DNA from: Macrostomum hystrix
Lineage: Eukaryota > Platyhelminthes > Macrostomidae
Length of the DNA stretch: 64,000 nucleotides
Assembly: GCA_950097015.1 (NCBI GenBank)
Contig: CATNEN010000041.1
Location: 3,374,501-3,438,500 of the forward strand
Reading direction: 5' to 3'
The position numbers were made by a program, and so were the translations under genes. This document shows, in pieces, positions 10,901 to 22,242 of the stretch (the first letter of the stretch is position 1; every line of letters starts with the position of its first letter). The notes beneath the pieces are model-generated. The model worked only from the letters and a program-made list of their open reading frames with translations. It was not told where the DNA came from and did no database searches.

Positions 10901-13497
10901 TGAAGACACTTCTATCTGGCTTTGGAAGACAATTTATAAACTGATGTGCAGACCCTACTGGTCATCAAAGAGAATCAATGAACTTCCTGTTCATTGAAGA
11001 CACTTCTATCTGGCTTTGGAAGACAATTTATAAACTGATGCGCAGACCCTACTGGTCATCAAAGAGAATCAATGAACTTCCTGTTCATTATAGACAATTC
11101 TATCTGGCTTTGGAAGACACTTTATTCACTGATGCGCAGACCCTACTGGTCATCAAAGAGAATCAATGAACTTCCTGTTCATTGAAGACACTTCTATCTG
11201 GCTTTGGAAGACACTTTATTCACTGATGCGCAGACCCTACTGGTCATCAAAGAGAATCAATGAACTTCCTGTTCATTGAAGACACTTCTATCTGGCTTTG
11301 GAAGACACTTTATTCACTGATGTGCAGACCCTACTGGTCATCAAAGAGAATCAATGAACTTCCTGTTCATTGAAGACACTTCTATCTGGCTTTGGAAGAC
11401 ACTTTATTCACTGATGCGCAGACCCTACTGGTCATCAAAGAGAATCAATGAACTTCCTGTTCATTGAAGACAATTCTATCTGGCTTTGGAAGACACTTTA
11501 TTCACTGATGCGCAGACCCTACTGGTCATCAAAGAGAATCAATGAACTTCCTGTTCATTGAAGACACTTCTATCTGGCTTTGGAAGACAATTTATAAACT
11601 GATGCGCAGACCCTACTGGTCATCAAAGAGAATCAATTAACTTCCTGTTCATTGAAGACACTTCTATCTGGCTTTGGAAGACACTTTATTCACTGATGCG
11701 CAGACCCTACTGGTCATCAAAGAGAATCAATGAACTTCCTGTTCATTGAAGACACTTCTATCTGGCTTTGGAAGACACTTTATTCACTGATGCGCAGACC
11801 CTACTGGTCATCAAAGAGAATCAATGAACTTCCTGTTCATTGAAGACACTTCTATCTGGCTTTGGAAGACACTTTATTCACTGATGCGCAGACCCTACTG
11901 GTCATCAAAGAGAATCAATGAACTTCCTGTTCATTGAAGACACTTCTATCTGGCTTTGGAAGACACTTTATTCACTGATGCGCAGACCCTACTGGTCATC
12001 AAAGAGAATCAATGAACTTCCTGTTCATTGAAGACACTTCTATCTGGCTTTGGAAGACACTTTATTCACTGATGTGCAGACCCTACTGGTCATCAAAGAG
12101 AATCAATGAACTTCCTGTTCATTGAAGACACTTCTATCTGGCTTTGGAAGACACTTTATTCACTGATGCGCAGACCCTACTGGTCATCAAAGAGAATCAA
12201 TGAACTTCCTGTTCATTGAAGACACTTCTATCTGGCTTTGGAAGACACTTTATTCACTGATGCGCAGACCCTACTGGTCATCAAAGAGAATCAATGAACT
12301 TCCTGTTCATTGAAGACACTTCTATCTGGCTTTGGAAGACAATTTATAAACTGATGCGCAGACCCTACTGGTCATCAAAGAGAATCAATGAACTTCCTGT
12401 TCATTGAAGACACTTCTATCTGGCTTTGGAAGACACTTTATTCAACTGATGCGCAGACCCTACTGGTCATCAAAGAGAATCAATGAACTTCCTGTTCATT
12501 GAAGACACTTCTATCTGGCTTTGGAAGACACTTTATTCACTGATGCGCAGACCCTACTGGTCATCAAAGAGAATCAATGAACTTCCTGTTCATTGAAGAC
12601 ACTTCTATCTGGCTTTGGAAGACACTTTATTCAACTGATGCGCAGACCCTACTGGTCATCAAAGAGAATCAATGAACTTCCTGTTCATTGAAGACACTTC
12701 TATCTGGCTTTGGAAGACACTTTATTCACTGATGCGCAGACCCTACTGGTCATCAAAGAGAATCAATGAACTTCCTGTTCATTGAAGACACTTCTATCTG
12801 GCTTTGGAAGACAATTTATAAACTGATGTGCAGACCCTACTGGTCATCAAAGAGAATCAATTAACTTCCTGTTCATTGAAGACACTTCTATCTGGCTTTG
12901 GAAGACACTTTATTCACTGATGCGCAGACCCTACTGGTCATCAAAGAGAATCAATGAACTTCCTGTTCATTGAAGACACTTCTATCTGGCTTTGGAAGAC
13001 AATTTATAAACTGATGCGCAGACCCTACTGGTCATCAAAGAGAATCAATGAACTTCCTGTTCATTGAAGACACTTCTATCTGGCTTTGGAAGACAATTTA
13101 TAAACTGATGCGCAGACCCTACTGGTCATCAAAGAGAATCAATGAACTTCCTGTTCATTGAAGACACTTCTATCTGGCTTTGGAAGACACTTTATTCACT
13201 GATGCGCAGACCCTACTGGTCATCAAAGAGAATCAATGAACTTCCTGTTCATTGAAGACACTTCTATCTGGCTTTGGAAGACAATTTATAAACTGATGCG
13301 CAGACCCTACTGGTCATCAAAGAGAATCAATGAACTTCCTGTTCATTGAAGACAATTCTATCTGGCTTTGGAAGACACTTTATTCACTGATGCGCAGACC
13401 CTACTGGTCATCAAAGAGAATCAATGAACTTCCTGTTCATTGAAGACACTTCTATCTGGCTTTGGAAGACAATTTATAAACTGATGTGCAGACCCTA
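7920..13497. repeat. 94-bp satellite array, about 59 units
   Basis: A head-to-tail array with a strict 94-bp period, for example CTACTGGTCATC at 8041, 8135 and 8229. Two units near 12444 and 12634 are 95 bp through an extra A. Each unit has two small stem-loops with five-base loops: GACC-CTACT-GGTC and the nine-base arms TCAATGAAC/GTTCATTGA around TTCCT. A few diagnostic variants mark units: ATTCACTG or ATAAACTG, GACACTTC or GACAATTC, GCGCAG or GTGCAG, ATGAAC or ATTAAC. Their spacing (376 and 470 bp for one combination) shows 4- and 5-unit higher-order blocks. It carries no gene. The short open frame at 10978-11169 is read-through of the repeat. Confidence 0.97.
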
Positions 13498-14243
13498 GTG
13501 GCCCCAACAGGTGAGACAGTGGCCCCAACAGGCTAGACAGGAGGATAAACCGATTAGACAACTGTACGAACCATTGAGAACTTCGTCCTGTTAGACAGTT
13601 GCCAAAATGTTAGACCGACCTGTTCTATAGTCAACCTGTATGCACTTGCAGAAGCCCTGGCGCATATTTCGCCCTTTCAAGCAGTCCCACGACTTCATCA
13701 AGAACAGTTTCCGTGCGGGTTCATCTGTTCAGAATACACTTTTCTTCATGCGCCGTCTTTATATCCCATTCAGTGCAGTAGAGTCCCGGCGGGAACAACT
13801 GCACGGACGCTTGGGAGGGAAAGATCCCCACTATGGCTGCTCCCAGTCCGGGATAGATAGACACTGAATCCTTTCCGCGTGACGTGCCAAAGCAATTTCT
13901 TTTCCTTCTCTGTTTTAATCTGCAGAACGCATGTTTTCTTAATCTGCTGAAGAAATGCAGCTTTGCTGGCTTTGCCGTCCAGTTCACAGCCGGCCTATGA
14001 GAATGGCGGAGTTAGCGCAATCATATTGATTGCAGCTTCAGCAGCTTCCTGTCCAGATGAGGCCTGATAAGTCAGGTGGAGGTGCGGTCGGTTCGCAGAC
14101 ATCTTACACGGGGGCTCGGCCTGTTACGTAACTTCCTTTGATGTCTCCGATTTCTAATGGCTCGCAAGATGTGGATCTAGTTAATAATGAAATATTTGGC
14201 ATACCTTTCTCACACTACTTACAGGAGGTTATGAGGGCCAAGA
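13498..14243. other. Non-repetitive spacer with a short duplication
   Basis: The satellite ends abruptly within a unit at GACCCTAG. A 21-bp motif (beginning AGTGGCCCCAACAGG) follows twice in tandem at about 13497-13540. The remainder to 14243 shows no recognisable gene. The open frames on both strands near 13640-13990 lack any family motif. Confidence 0.5.
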
Positions 14244-14757
14244 AAGCCTAAAAAGCTTGATTGAGAAGCTCGCAGACTCAAATACAAGCTCCAAGACTCA
14301 TAAAAAAGCTCGTAGACCCAAAGAAATGCTCGTAGACTCATAGAAATGCTCGTAGACTCATAGAAGAGCTCGTAGACTCATAGAAGATCTCGTAGGCTCA
14401 TAGAAGGAGCTCCAAGACTCATAGAAGGAGCTCCAAGACTCATAGAAGGAGCTCCAAGACTCATAGAAGGAGCTCCAAGACTCATAGAAGGAGCTCCAAG
14501 ACTCATAGAAGAGCTCGTAGACTCATAGAAGAGCTCGTAGACTCATAGAAGAGCTCGTAGACTCATAGAAGATCTCGTAGGCTCATGGAAAAGCTTGTAG
14601 ACTCATAGAAGGAGCTCCAAGACTCATAGAAGGAGCTCCAAGACTCATAGAAGGAGCTCCAAGACTCATAGAAGAGCTCGTAGGCTCATAGAAGAGCTCG
14701 TAGGCTCATTGAAAAGCTCCAAGACTCATAGAAAAGCTTGTAGACTCACAGAAAAGC
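14244..14757. repeat. 20/21-bp minisatellite with two unit types
   Basis: Tandem units of two kinds alternate in blocks: a 20-bp type GCTCGTAGACTCATAGAAGA and a 21-bp type built on GCTCCAAGACTCATAGAAGG. Both share the ACTCATAGAAG core. Blocks of one type (five of the 21-bp type around 14405-14510) suggest local amplification. No coding role is visible. Confidence 0.9.
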
Positions 14758-16135
14758 AGTAGCTTTACAGTGTACTCGTATTAGAAATTGCTTAGCTTGG
14801 ATGATTTTTCAATCCGCTGTCTCCATCAGGCTGCGAATTGGGGCTTAAAATTGTATTTCTGAGCTTTAGTTGCCCTTGTCAAATTGCTGCTTGGGCAGTT
14901 AAGCATCACTTCGCTGTTCATCTTTGCAGCTATTCCAACATCACTGAAAGCTAAGTCGTCCAAAATCCTAGCAATAATTGAGTTCGGACGTTTTTGTAAG
15001 GAGGCCTCATGCAGTACCTGAGGCTCCTTTTTGTATATTGTAGAGCAGGGGAAGGGTCCTATCTCTGGCTTATGTTGTCTGTGTTGGAGCCCACCTGAAG
15101 CATTGCTTTGCTGCATTGAAAGTGCACTCTTTCAAAAAGGCTATGGTCCCAGGGCCCTAGTGTCCAGGAGGTAAAAATCCTCCATGCTTTGGATGCGTAT
15201 AGCACAATGCTGGACCAATCATGGCTGTGCAAAACTGCTCTGGCTGACGCAACCTAATGGTTCCAAAACCTGCTAGTTTCCTTAAAAATGAAACCGGATA
15301 TCGACATAATTTACTAGTCTCAATAATTAAGTGCATTGTGTCCACTGTTCCATTGAGTTTATGCGAAAACAGATACTTTCAGCTCTCCAGGGATTCCTAG
15401 AATTTCCCTTGAAGAAATAGTATTTCCTGGGTACATTGCAATATCTAAGGAATTGACAAAATAGTTGTGGACGAGCTGAGGGACATTTTTGCAAGATTCA
15501 GAGGCGCAGCACTCCGCCTCAATCACGGTTAGGGACTTTGCCATAATATGTTATTCTTCAGCTTTGCGTCCCAGTGAATTCATATTCCCTGATCCGAAAT
15601 CCAAGGAATGGGCCCGTTCTGTAAAGCTTGAGCATCGCTAAGTTCAAATTTAAGGGCTGCCTAATTTCGACTGCCTAAAGTATAACCTAGGATGAAACTT
15701 TTCGTACGAAAGCTTTATAGTACGACTCTGAGTCTCTACGATCGGCGCACTGGCTGCATGGAACAAAAGCAGAGTCCAGTTCTACCAGTGAACCTTGGTT
15801 TAAACCTAGGCAGTAAACCCGCTATCTCTAGGCAGGCTCTGAACTTCAATCGGGTCTTGCAGGTCTTGCAGCCCAGACAAAAGAGACAACGGAGTAACTG
15901 GTTTTATGCTACTGAACTGAAAACCGAAGCACGTACGCTCTGTGTACACTTAAGCGTACCTTCATTTCAAGGTTTGGCTCGCGGCTGCATATAATATATC
16001 TTTAAACAGGAAAGAATTAGCAATAATTACCCTGCAAAACGCCGCAATAAAAACGCGAAAAATAGAAAACTGAACTTTTGGAATTCGTAATAAAAAATAA
16101 TTATCAATCCCATAATCCCGCAGTTTATTATGTGC
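14758..16135. other. Intergenic DNA, no gene recognised
   Basis: Several open frames of 60-100 codons occur on both strands (for example 14826-15116 minus and 15692-15994 plus). None shows a domain, repeated motif or clear splice context. Confidence 0.5.
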
Positions 16136-16500
16136 ATTAGAAAAAGAATCAGTAAACACCACACTCCCAGGCACGAAGGCAGACAGAGACAGCAGTTGCG
16201 ACACAGAGAGCGAACGAGGGAAGGGCACCGTCTATGGCCCATATACAATATACAAACAACAAAACACACAAATTGTTTCGAAGAAAGTGTTCAAAATGCA
16301 CACAAAAAGGCTAAAGCAAGAAAAAAGAAGCAAGGAAAAAGAAAAAATTTCACACCACGCAGCGCGAAGAAACAAGGCTGGGCAGTACGCGGGAGCCGGC
16401 TGAAATGCAACCCAGCTCAAGGCGGAGGGGTGGGTGTCTGGGGTGGGTGTTTACACCTAATCAGCGAGCGCCGATTGGACACGAAAATCAGTCAATGCGT
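16136..16500. repeat. Dispersed repeat, copy 1
   Basis: Contains GCACGAA..CAGACA, then CTATGGCCCATA, an A-rich stretch with CACACCACGCAGCGCGA, GCCGGCTGAAAT, a GGGGTGGGTGT segment and AATCAGCGAGCGCCGATTGG. The same ordered blocks recur at 26.5-26.9 kb and, in part, at 28.9-29.05 kb beside a DIRS-like remnant. It is probably a solo terminal or regulatory part of that element. No coding region. Confidence 0.75.
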
Positions 16501-16606
16501 TCGCTTAAACGACAACAGTACCACTTTTTTACATGGAGTGAATTGACACATAGACACTTTTCATTCTTAGTATAATTGAAGAATTAGATAGATCAGAATG
16601 ACAAAA

Positions 16607-16960
16607 TGTATGTGACAAAGTCTTTTTATATGCACAACTATACTAAGAAAAAAACTAATAACTAATTAGTTGTTTGTAAATTGCATGCAGAAACGAAAAA
16701 AGCATCGAGGATTGCAGGGTCATTGAGCGTGAATGACGTCCCATAAGGGCAATATTAGCGCTCCTTTGATCAGAGCGGGTGTTGTATGTGACAAAGTCTT
16801 TTTATATGCACAACTATACTCAGAAAAAAACTAATAACTAACTAGTTGTTTGTAAATTGCATGCAGAAACGAAAAAAGCAACGAGGATAGCAGGGTCATT
16901 GAGCGTGAATAATAACGTCCCATAAGGGCAATATTAGCGCTCCTTTGTTCAGAGCGGATG
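16607..16960. repeat. 176-bp tandem duplication
   Basis: Two adjacent copies (16607-16782 and 16783-about 16960) both begin TGTATGTGACAAAGTC and differ by a few substitutions and small indels. Both include a GTCCCATAAGGGCAAT block and end in CTCCTTTG..CAGAGCGG. No gene is present. Confidence 0.9.
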
Positions 16961-18200
16961 GTCCTTGAGGACTTCAGCGTTGGTCACTACTTCGGCGGTT
17001 TGCGCCGACAAGTACTACTCTCAGCTTGCAGCCTTGACTTGCATTGTTAGCTAGGTCATCGGTTTTTCAAGTGAAGCCCTGAAAACCCAGATGACGGTCA
17101 GAAAACCAAACTCAGATTTCAATTCTCGATACCCCAGATGACGGTAGCTAAGCGCAACAAAATGATGGGCCCGACCTGGAGTGGAGCAGAGCCGCTTGCG
17201 CCGACACGGTATGAATTGCATCGCGCTGGTTGTAACGCATTTTAGAAGAAAAGTGGGAGAAAAAAGGGAGGAAAATGAAACAGCAAGAATACGTGCGGAA
17301 ATAACCCCAAAGACTCGAGACTTACAAGGGTGAATTACACATTCAATAAATCTTAGCTTGGCGCCCAATTCGACTAGCACCTAGCCAAAGACAGCGAATA
17401 GTAGCTTTCCCGGGGCTAGCGGCGTTGAGCGCTTCGCCTGAACTCTGGGCAAATACGACAATACTCTATTATTCGCGCTGCTCGAGAGTATAGCGATGGC
17501 TCTAACGCCGCTGTTGCGAACCGTCCGTGATGAACAAGTTGAAGACTGATGCGGCTAAACTGACTGCGTTGCTGCGTCCCCACCGTTATTAGCAGTCTAA
17601 CTTGTAATGCCTACTTGATATAAGTTCAATGATAGTTCCTCGTAGTTCCTATGAGTTTTTTAACTCGCTCTTACTGCTTGCGTTACCGGGTAGAAACAGC
17701 TGACACCCGTACCATTCCTTCACGAGTACGCAAAAAACAAGCAAGTAATATAGCTCGTGGCTAACTCAGACTCGTTCCGCCTAACTCAGTCGAGAAACCA
17801 AATCAGTAGCAACATTTTTCATGTAGTTTTTGGTCTAAAGGACTTTCAGTTGTGGGCATATATTTAATTTTATGAGCAAATAAAAAGGTTTAATTCTATC
17901 TTGGAAAAAATTACATTGCTGTTGGCGTGTATGCTTGCAATACTTTTTGACAAAATCGTTATGCTGGAATATCTCATATGTAGTGCGTACATACAAAAAT
18001 ATTAGGGTAATGTAAGAGAAGCATGCTTAGGCTGGTTTTGACGCATTTTGCTTGAAAAAATTAATGTCTATTTTGGGTGGCAGTCCTTAATCTAAATATA
18101 CATTTGGATGTATATAAGTGTTCATCTATTTCTTTACGAAACATTCGGGGTCATGCTCAGTCTTGCTCATCTTGGATTCGGCAATTCTTTTCAGTTCCGA
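16961..18200. other. Intergenic DNA
   Basis: No gene recognised. The motif CCAGATGACGGT occurs twice (about 17087 and 17133), which may be chance. It contains the 3' flank of the minus-strand gene at 18.2 kb. Confidence 0.45.
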
Positions 18201-18827
18201 TCAAGGAACGTGCGTCAAACTTTGGACGATACAGCCGGATTCGAGAGCAGCCGCAGAGTGGCTGTTGTCTTCAGCGCCACTGAATTCGGGAGCAGCAGCA
18301 GAGTGGTTGATTTCTTCAGCGCCACTGGATTCGGGAGCAGCCGCAGAGTGGTTGTTGTTTGCAGCGCCACTGGATTCGGGAGCAGCCGCAGAGTGGTTGT
18401 TGTTTGCAGCGCCACTGGATTCGGGAGCAGCCGCAGAGTGGTTGTTGTCTTCAGCAACACTGGATTCGGGAGCAGCCGCAGAGTGGTTGTTGTCCGCAGT
18501 GCCACTGGATTCGGGAGCAGCCGCAGAGTGGTTGTTGTCCGCAGCGCCACTGGATTCGGGAGCAGCCGCAGAGTGGTTGTTGTCCGCAGTGCCACTGGAT
18601 TTGGGAGCAGCCGCAGAGTGGTTGTTGTCCGCAGCGCCACTGGATTCGGGAGCAGCCGCAGAGTGGTTGTTGTCCGCAGCGCCACTGGATTCGGGAGCAG
18701 CAGTCTGTCGCTTCCTTTTTGCCGGTGGCTCAGGCCGGGCAGTTGTTGGTGCCTTCCCTGCTAGTCGATTGGATCGACGTAGAGGCGTAGCAGCCTTATT
18801 GCGGATAGCGGCTCGTTTCCGTGTCAT
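18201..18827 (-). CDS. Basic protein with 15-residue tandem repeats, possible nuclear protein
   Basis: About 208 residues from the ATG at 18827 (MTRKRAAIRNK). The first 45 residues are strongly basic, with an RRSNRLAGK segment and a PPAKRKR stretch that resembles a nuclear localisation signal. About ten 15-residue repeats follow, with the pattern SSGAADNNHSAAAPE, encoded by a 45-bp tandem DNA repeat. The open frame extends upstream, and a good splice acceptor (TTTTATCGCAG/G) on the minus strand at 18882-18883 would start a phase-0 exon at 18881. The gene may therefore have an upstream exon and a different start. The low-complexity part may be intrinsically disordered. Amino acid composition and absence of stops favour coding on this strand, but tandem DNA with a 45-bp period stays open in several frames, so expression is unproven. 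Confidence 0.5.
   Translation of the reverse strand: MTRKRAAIRNKAATPLRRSNRLAGKAPTTARPEPPAKRKRQTAAPESSGAADNNHSAAAPESSGAADNNHSAAAPKSSGTADNNHSAAAPESSGAADNNHSAAAPESSGTADNNHSAAAPESSVAEDNNHSAAAPESSGAANNNHSAAAPESSGAANNNHSAAAPESSGAEEINHSAAAPEFSGAEDNSHSAAALESGCIVQSLTHVP
18243..18702. repeat. 45-bp tandem repeat, about ten units
   Basis: Units of 45 bp (core GAGTGGTTGTTGTCCGCAGC, then GCCACTGGATTCGGGAGCAG) lie inside the minus-strand open frame. Substitutions fall mostly at CTTCAG/TTGCAG/CCGCAG variants and alter one or two residues per repeat. The length being a multiple of three keeps the repeat in frame. Confidence 0.95.
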
Positions 18828-18920
18828 GTCTTTCGTTCCTACTACGGGATTGCCTTTTGGCTCCAATAAAATGGAATGCACCTGCGATAAAAGAATAGAA
18901 ACAAGTCTAACTTTTGGCAT

Positions 18921-19508
18921 AAAGACGAGGAAATAGATTTCTAAGCATTGACAATAGCTGAAAGATCGTATTATTCAATTTTTAGGATTGGTCATAGAAT
19001 ATGCAAATTCGGGCACTTTCCCCACCAAAATGCACTAATGCTATAAGTTTATTGGACTCACTATATTTTGTCTCGGGAAATAATACAATACTTTGCCACT
19101 GGATGCAGCGTCACAGGGCGCGCTTCAGAGCATGGGCGCGAAGAGCCACTTTACACTTTTGCAAACGAAGCAAATGGTAATTTCTTGTTTCTGGTTTTTG
19201 TCAGTATACACACAGGACAATAAGACAAATTATTTTCTCTTACTTGATTTTGACAAGCCTTGATTGAGTGTATTTTAAATTTACAAAAGGTGATAAGGCA
19301 AATAAATCTGCTGATTGTATTCGCACAAGAGTGAGAAGCATGAACAAGTGCAGCAGCTATATTTGTATTCAGGGCGCTAATAGAATATCGCATCGAGAAG
19401 GCACGGGTTTGCTTGACCACTTAATTAATTTGGAGTACAAAGGGGCATACAAAGCTGCTAGGAGCCCAAATGAATAGCTCGAGCATTCCAATTCCAATAA
19501 GGCCACAG
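18921..19508. other. Intergenic DNA between two minus-strand genes
   Basis: No gene recognised. TTTATT on the plus strand near 19046 (AATAAA on the minus strand) could be a poly(A) signal for the EF-hand gene. Confidence 0.4.
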
Positions 19509-20168
19509 TCAAGAGCTGATGCCGTGGTTTAGCATGCACACGAACTGGTCGTAGCTAACCTTGCCGATGCCGCTGGTATCTAGCTGGCGGATCATGCGCT
19601 CTGCCTTCAGTCCGGCCTGGCCGTCTCCCATCAGCGTGTCCATGGAGGCCTGGAGCTCCTCAGTACTGATGAAGCCGTCGCAGTCTCTGTCCAGCAGTCG
19701 AAAAACGGATTCGAGGAATGCGTGGGTGCTGCGGCGCCGTCGCTGCTTTTTTGAGCAGACGAGGGTGGCAAAATCGTAGAACTCCATAGATTCCACGCCC
19801 TGTGCAACAAGGGAGTTTACAGTCTCCTGCAATGAGGGTACGTTTCGCGTTGAGGTTCGTTTTAGTAACCTTAAATTAAGGGGTATCATCGAAGCTTTGG
19901 ATTTTGAATTTCAATTTTTACCTGAAAGGGTGAAACCAGATCAGGCAAGTCATCTCACCTCAATGTCGGTCTCACTGACGAATATCTGGGCCGCCTCGAA
20001 GCCCTCCAGAAGTCTTGATACAGGAAATCGACCTTGCTTCGTTTCAAACCGACGAAACGCCTGCATGCACTGCCGCAGGTCTACCTCCGTCATCTCAACG
20101 CTGGCGCTCGGATCAATACCCAGCACGGACTTGAGCTGGCTGCTACCCGTCTGCCTCGGCGATTGCAT
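19509..20168 (-). CDS. Calmodulin-like EF-hand protein (two exons)
   Basis: Exon 1 is 20168-19959 and exon 2 is 19826-19509. The 132-bp intron has donor GAG/GTGAGA and acceptor CATTGCAG/GAG, both phase 0. The spliced protein is 175 residues. It has four EF-hand units in calmodulin order. Unit 3 (DRDCDGFISTEE) is a canonical calcium loop, unit 4 (DTSGIGKVSYDQ) has lost the final glutamate, and units 1 and 2 lack loop ligands. A basic KKQRRRRST insert lies between units 2 and 3. It is likely a divergent calcium sensor or a troponin C/myosin light chain-like protein that binds one ion. An ATG at 20219 is also in frame, but it lies too close to the TATA box to be transcribed. The ATG at 20168 (MQSPRQ) or a later one is therefore preferred. 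Confidence 0.82.
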
Positions 20169-20226
20169 GACTGTTGTCGAGTGTTGAAAAAGCTTTCCTG
20201 GCAGATGGCGGCTTTCCACGTCTCTT

Positions 20227-20234
20227 TATTTATA
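20227..20234 (-). promoter_or_regulatory. TATA box of the EF-hand gene
   Basis: The minus strand reads TATAAATA here, in an AGAGAGTATAAATAAAG context. It lies 59 bp upstream of the chosen ATG at 20168. A start site 25-30 bp downstream (near 20200) leaves a short 5' UTR and excludes the upstream in-frame ATG at 20219. Confidence 0.55.
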
Positions 20235-20239
20235 CTCTC

Positions 20240-20990
20240 TCTGCCGAAGAGGGCGTGTGACCTTTCCTGACCGCTGCTCCACTTCTCTAACTCTTGCACA
20301 GAGCGAAATGACGCAGAGCTTGTGTCTGATAGACACACTCAGAGGCGTCAATCATTGCTAGCCTGCTGATTGACACGTCTTAAGTTGTAGAACCAAAGCG
20401 CCGCCCGCTGTGTTATTTACTAACTTACAGGCCCACTGGTAGATTCTAATTCTATTTCTAACAGTGCCAGCAGAAATTTGTGAGAATCATTGTTCCCATA
20501 AAAGCACTCTCCCACAACGGCATACCTCAGGACAAGCAAAACAATCTGGAATGCAGACTTTGGAGATCGCAGGAAACTTTTTTAGATGCAAGAATATTTT
20601 TCTGGGCCGGGTAGGTCATTTTAAATCATCCCGAGTAAAAAGATAGTAGACATAAGACAGCATTCAATGCGGATATTTGAATGAGTGCAACATCCACAGT
20701 GGCGGTTACGAAATTCACGCTTTCGAAAATAGCGGATTGGTAACAAGCATTTGTGGGGCTTCGAACCTAGGCTTAGAGCAGGATTTCAGGTGTTGCGGAA
20801 CTATGAGTTGAGGTCACAGGATCCGCTAGTTCTTAAACAAAGTCATGCAGTGTGATTGAAAGTTCTATTCTATACTAATAATTACAGAGTTAAGCCACTT
20901 CTAAGTTTAGTGACTAGACTTCCGTCCAGGCTAGGAAATTTTATGGAGACTAATAAAAATGTGATGAGAAAAGACAAATCACACAGCGTA
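20240..20990. other. Intergenic DNA
   Basis: No gene, RNA or repeat recognised. Confidence 0.45.
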
Positions 20991-21480
20991 AGCACAGGAA
21001 TGAGCCGCGGCTCTTCGCACGGGTGCTGCTGCTCTTCGCGGACGTCACATACCAGACCACCGAGGTAAAGACGAACTGATGACAGCCCGGAAGCTCCGTT
21101 GTCTGCCCGTCAGAGCTTCGGTAGAAAATGCGGCCTCGATGTCGCCCGGCACGCAGAGTCTCGTGTTGACCACCAGGCCGACGCTCGCTGCAATCCCAAA
21201 CAACTTGTCCAGCTGGCGTTGGGCGCCCTCTACGGTCGAGGACAACAACAGGTCGAGGTCGTTGGCGTAGCCAAGCACACTGAGCCGCCTTTCCGGTTGA
21301 CGTCGACACACGCGTCAGCGCAGAAGGAATCCATCTTCCTCGTCGGTAGGCAGAGCATTTCGAAGCACCCTGTGAAGCACCAGGACGAACAGGACGGCGT
21401 TAGCGTGTCCCCCGGAGCATCCCGGAGGATGTCTTAAAGGAGTTAGACATCTCGTCCGGCGTAACCACAACTGCTCTCGT
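20990..21480 (-). pseudogene. RTE/CR1-like reverse transcriptase fragment
   Basis: Read on the minus strand, a frame-shifted RT palm is visible. A GDTLAPFLF-like block lies near 21400. The catalytic box is changed to YANDLDLLL at about 21260, and an LDKLFGIAASVGL block with a VNT segment follows. A weak relative of the F-x-YLG post-catalytic region lies near 21060. Shifts and the Asp-to-Asn change in the catalytic pair show it is dead. No endonuclease or 3' end is preserved. Confidence 0.7.
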
Positions 21481-22242
21481 AGCGCATTACAAAGCCATAA
21501 TGGGAGCGATCAGCTACTCTTGCACATGAATCTGGCATCGCGATAGCAGCATCCGGTTGAACAACTTCGTGGCGAGGATCTCGGGCAGATTCCTCTGTGT
21601 TCCTCTAACTGTGTGGTGCCGCGTCACCGAAAAGCCCACGGTTCATCATGCGGGCGACCGATGAGCCACACAGCGGTCACATTGACAGCTGGGCAGCGTG
21701 GTCTTGCTTGGAGGAGAGGCCGCGGCAGGAAGGAGAGGCCGTGGCAATTTTCTGAGAACTCCCCACAATTGGCTGGAAACATGCACATTCAGGGTGGTGC
21801 AAGGACAAGCTGAATCCAGCTCGGAGACTATCGAGAAAGTCAAGTATGAAAAAGGGGTTCCCTATTCCCCAGAGTTCATATAACGTGCTTGGAAGCCCGT
21901 TCTTTTCTAGCCCTATCAACCTAGCTGTTCTTCCAACCATTATTGCAGTACAGCCTGGAGACGTATTTGGATTCGCTCTTACCTGCTGGACTTTCGAGCC
22001 CTTCTCTGACCAGAAGCTGGACAGTCGAGTGGCTAGGCGCACGGAACCTGTGAGGTAGATCTCAGGCCGGCAAAGATTTTCGTGGATCAGGAAAGATAAT
22101 TGTACCACACGGCAGCACTATTAAGGTGAGGTCTTCTGGTATCTATAAAAGTACTTAATTGAGGTTAAACTTTGCTGAATCAAAGTGCATACAACGAGAA
22201 TTACAAATCTCGCAATGACACATGCAGAAAGCCATCTCGTCC
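21481..22242. other. Intergenic DNA
   Basis: The longest open frame (21677-22108, minus, 143 codons) shows no recognisable domain, splice context or repeat, and is not called as a gene. Confidence 0.45.

Noticed and set aside
10978-11169. Small ORF inside the satellite
   Set aside because: Read-through of two repeat units made possible by local base changes. No independent evidence.
7920-13497. Hammerhead ribozyme in the 94-bp satellite
   Set aside because: CTGATG occurs in each unit, but the required CUGANGA core with a following stem and GAAA is not present in the right order.
7920-13497. CRISPR array
   Set aside because: Contiguous tandem units without unique spacers, in animal DNA.
18108-18936. 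Plus-strand frames through the 45-bp repeat
   Set aside because: Open because of the period. Only the minus-strand frame has a basic leader, a splice acceptor and a plausible composition.
21677-22108. 143-codon minus-strand ORF
   Set aside because: No domain, repeat or splice signal, and composition like the surrounding non-coding DNA.
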